5,996 bases of DNA from Alphaproteobacteria bacterium (GTDB taxonomy: Bacteria > Pseudomonadota > Alphaproteobacteria > CACIAM-22H2): contig VGDA01000239.1 in assembly GCA_016869915.1 (NCBI GenBank), positions 1 through 5,996 on the forward strand, given 5' to 3'. The translations under genes were made by a program, and so were the position numbers. Below the pieces are notes generated by a model. That model made no database searches, was not told the DNA's origin, and was given only the letters and a program-made list of their open reading frames with translations. Shown here piece by piece: positions 4,998 through 5,996 of the stretch (its first letter is position 1; each line of letters opens with the position of its first letter).

Positions 4998-5996
4998 ATG
5001 CAACTCTTCCCCAGGCTCCGCCTCGTCCCGGACGGGACGCAGATCCAGTTCATGAAGGGCCGGCATGTCGGCCTGATCTTCTCGGCCCTGCTTTCAGCGC
5101 TTTCCGTCATCCTCTACTTCGCGCCCGGCCTGAACTACGGCATCGACTTCAAGGGCGGGATCGTGATCGAGGCGCGCGGGCCCGAGGCGGTCGACTTCTC
5201 CGCTCTGCGCCCGGCCCTGTCGTCGCTCAACCTTGGCCAGGTCGGCCTGCAGCAGTTCGGAAGCCCCCAGGACGTGCTGATCCGCCTAGAGCGCCAGCGC
5301 GCCGAGGTGGCCGAGCGCTGCCGCGCCAAGCGCCCGCCCGCGAACGACCAGGAGCGCGCCGCGCGCCAGCGCGCGGTGACCGAGGAAGAGGCGCAGCAAT
5401 GCGCCGTCGAGGAGGTGCGCGCCGGGCTCGAGAGGTTCCGCGCCGGCATGCAGGTCCGGCGTGTCGAGGCGGTCGGCGGCTCGATCAGCCGCGAGCTCTT
5501 CGTCAACGGCATGCTCGCGCTCGGCTTCTCGCTGCTCGCGATGCTCGCGTATATCTGGTTCCGCTTCGAGTGGCAGTTCGGCGTCGGCGCGGTCATCACC
5601 CTCGTCCTCGACGTGACGAAGGTGATCGGCTTCTACGTCCTGACCGGCTTCCAGTTCAACCTGACCGCCATCGCCGCGATCCTCACGATCATGGGCTACT
5701 CGATCAACGACAAGGTCGTGGTCTACGACCGCATGCGCGAGAACCTGCGGAAGTTCAAGACGATGCCGCTGCGCCAGCTGATCGACCTGTCGATCAACGA
5801 GACGCTGTCGCGGACCATCGGCACGTCGATGGCGACGTTCCTCGCCACGATCCCGCTGGCGCTCTTCGGTGGCGAGGCGCTCGAGGAGTTCGCCGTGACG
5901 ATGCTGTTCGGGATCATCCTCGCGACGTCGTCCTCGATCTTCATCGCCGCGCCCATACTGCTCTTGCTCGGCGAGGACAAGCTGCGCCGCGGCCAG
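4998..5996 (+). CDS. secF: Protein translocase subunit SecF, partial at the 3' end, with a charged periplasmic insertion
   Basis: 333 codons run from the ATG at 4998 to the window edge without a stop; nearly the whole protein is present. CGGAG (4984-4988) lies 9 nt upstream. TM1 is about 22-42, then the SecF signature NYGIDFKGGIVIEAR (46-60) opens the periplasmic domain, which closes with VRRVEAVGGSISREL (153-167). Further membrane segments lie at about 168-187, 193-215, 222-243, 270-292 and 296-325. Key motifs are D205 in LVLDVTKVIGF (equivalent to the E. coli D213 region) and GYSINDKVVVYDRMREN (233-249). Between VLIRLERQ (93-100) and the end of the periplasmic domain is a Glu/Arg/Gln/Ala-rich insertion (about 101-147), roughly 30 residues longer than SecF sequences I recall. 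It holds C108 and C135, the only cysteines in the visible protein. SecF forms a heterodimer with SecD; the paired genes and 14-bp spacing imply one transcript. Confidence 0.97.
   Translation, partial: MQLFPRLRLVPDGTQIQFMKGRHVGLIFSALLSALSVILYFAPGLNYGIDFKGGIVIEARGPEAVDFSALRPALSSLNLGQVGLQQFGSPQDVLIRLERQRAEVAERCRAKRPPANDQERAARQRAVTEEEAQQCAVEEVRAGLERFRAGMQVRRVEAVGGSISRELFVNGMLALGFSLLAMLAYIWFRFEWQFGVGAVITLVLDVTKVIGFYVLTGFQFNLTAIAAILTIMGYSINDKVVVYDRMRENLRKFKTMPLRQLIDLSINETLSRTIGTSMATFLATIPLALFGGEALEEFAVTMLFGIILATSSSIFIAAPILLLLGEDKLRRGQ

Overview
The window is a GC-rich (GC-ending codons throughout) piece of what looks like an alphaproteobacterial chromosome, most likely Rhodospirillales/Acetobacteraceae-like. 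That placement rests on gene order (surE-pcm-LysM/M23 lipoprotein, then a DUF815 ATPase, then yajC-secD-secF) and on protein flavour (YajC beginning MLISPAYAQA, SecF with DVTK in its third membrane segment). It is inference from recalled families; no database search was run. Every gene found is housekeeping, and I see no insertion sequence, phage, CRISPR, tRNA or rRNA signal.

Left part (1-1750, + strand): the 3' end of surE, complete pcm, and an NlpD-like envelope lipoprotein. The three are tightly coupled: surE and pcm share ATGA, and the lipoprotein begins on a GTG 8 bp inside pcm. This is the surE-pcm-nlpD order known from gammaproteobacteria, but rpoS does not follow. The lipoprotein's LytM/M23 domain has lost most active-site residues, so it is probably a regulator of cell-wall amidases and not an enzyme.

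Middle (1751-2807): a DUF815-family AAA-type ATPase on the - strand converges on the lipoprotein gene with 7 bp between the stop codons. A 192-bp divergent spacer (2616-2807) separates it from yajC and holds candidate promoters for both directions.

Right part (2808-5996, + strand): yajC-secD-secF, the accessory complex of the SecYEG translocon that uses the proton motive force to help pull proteins into the periplasm. secF runs off the right edge with no stop codon. Two things depart from the textbook. YajC carries a C-terminal extension that reads like a shortened DnaJ J-domain without the HPD motif. SecF has a charged periplasmic insertion holding its only two cysteines, while SecD has a matching periplasmic cysteine pair of its own. 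The YajC extension is the strongest candidate for something undescribed here.
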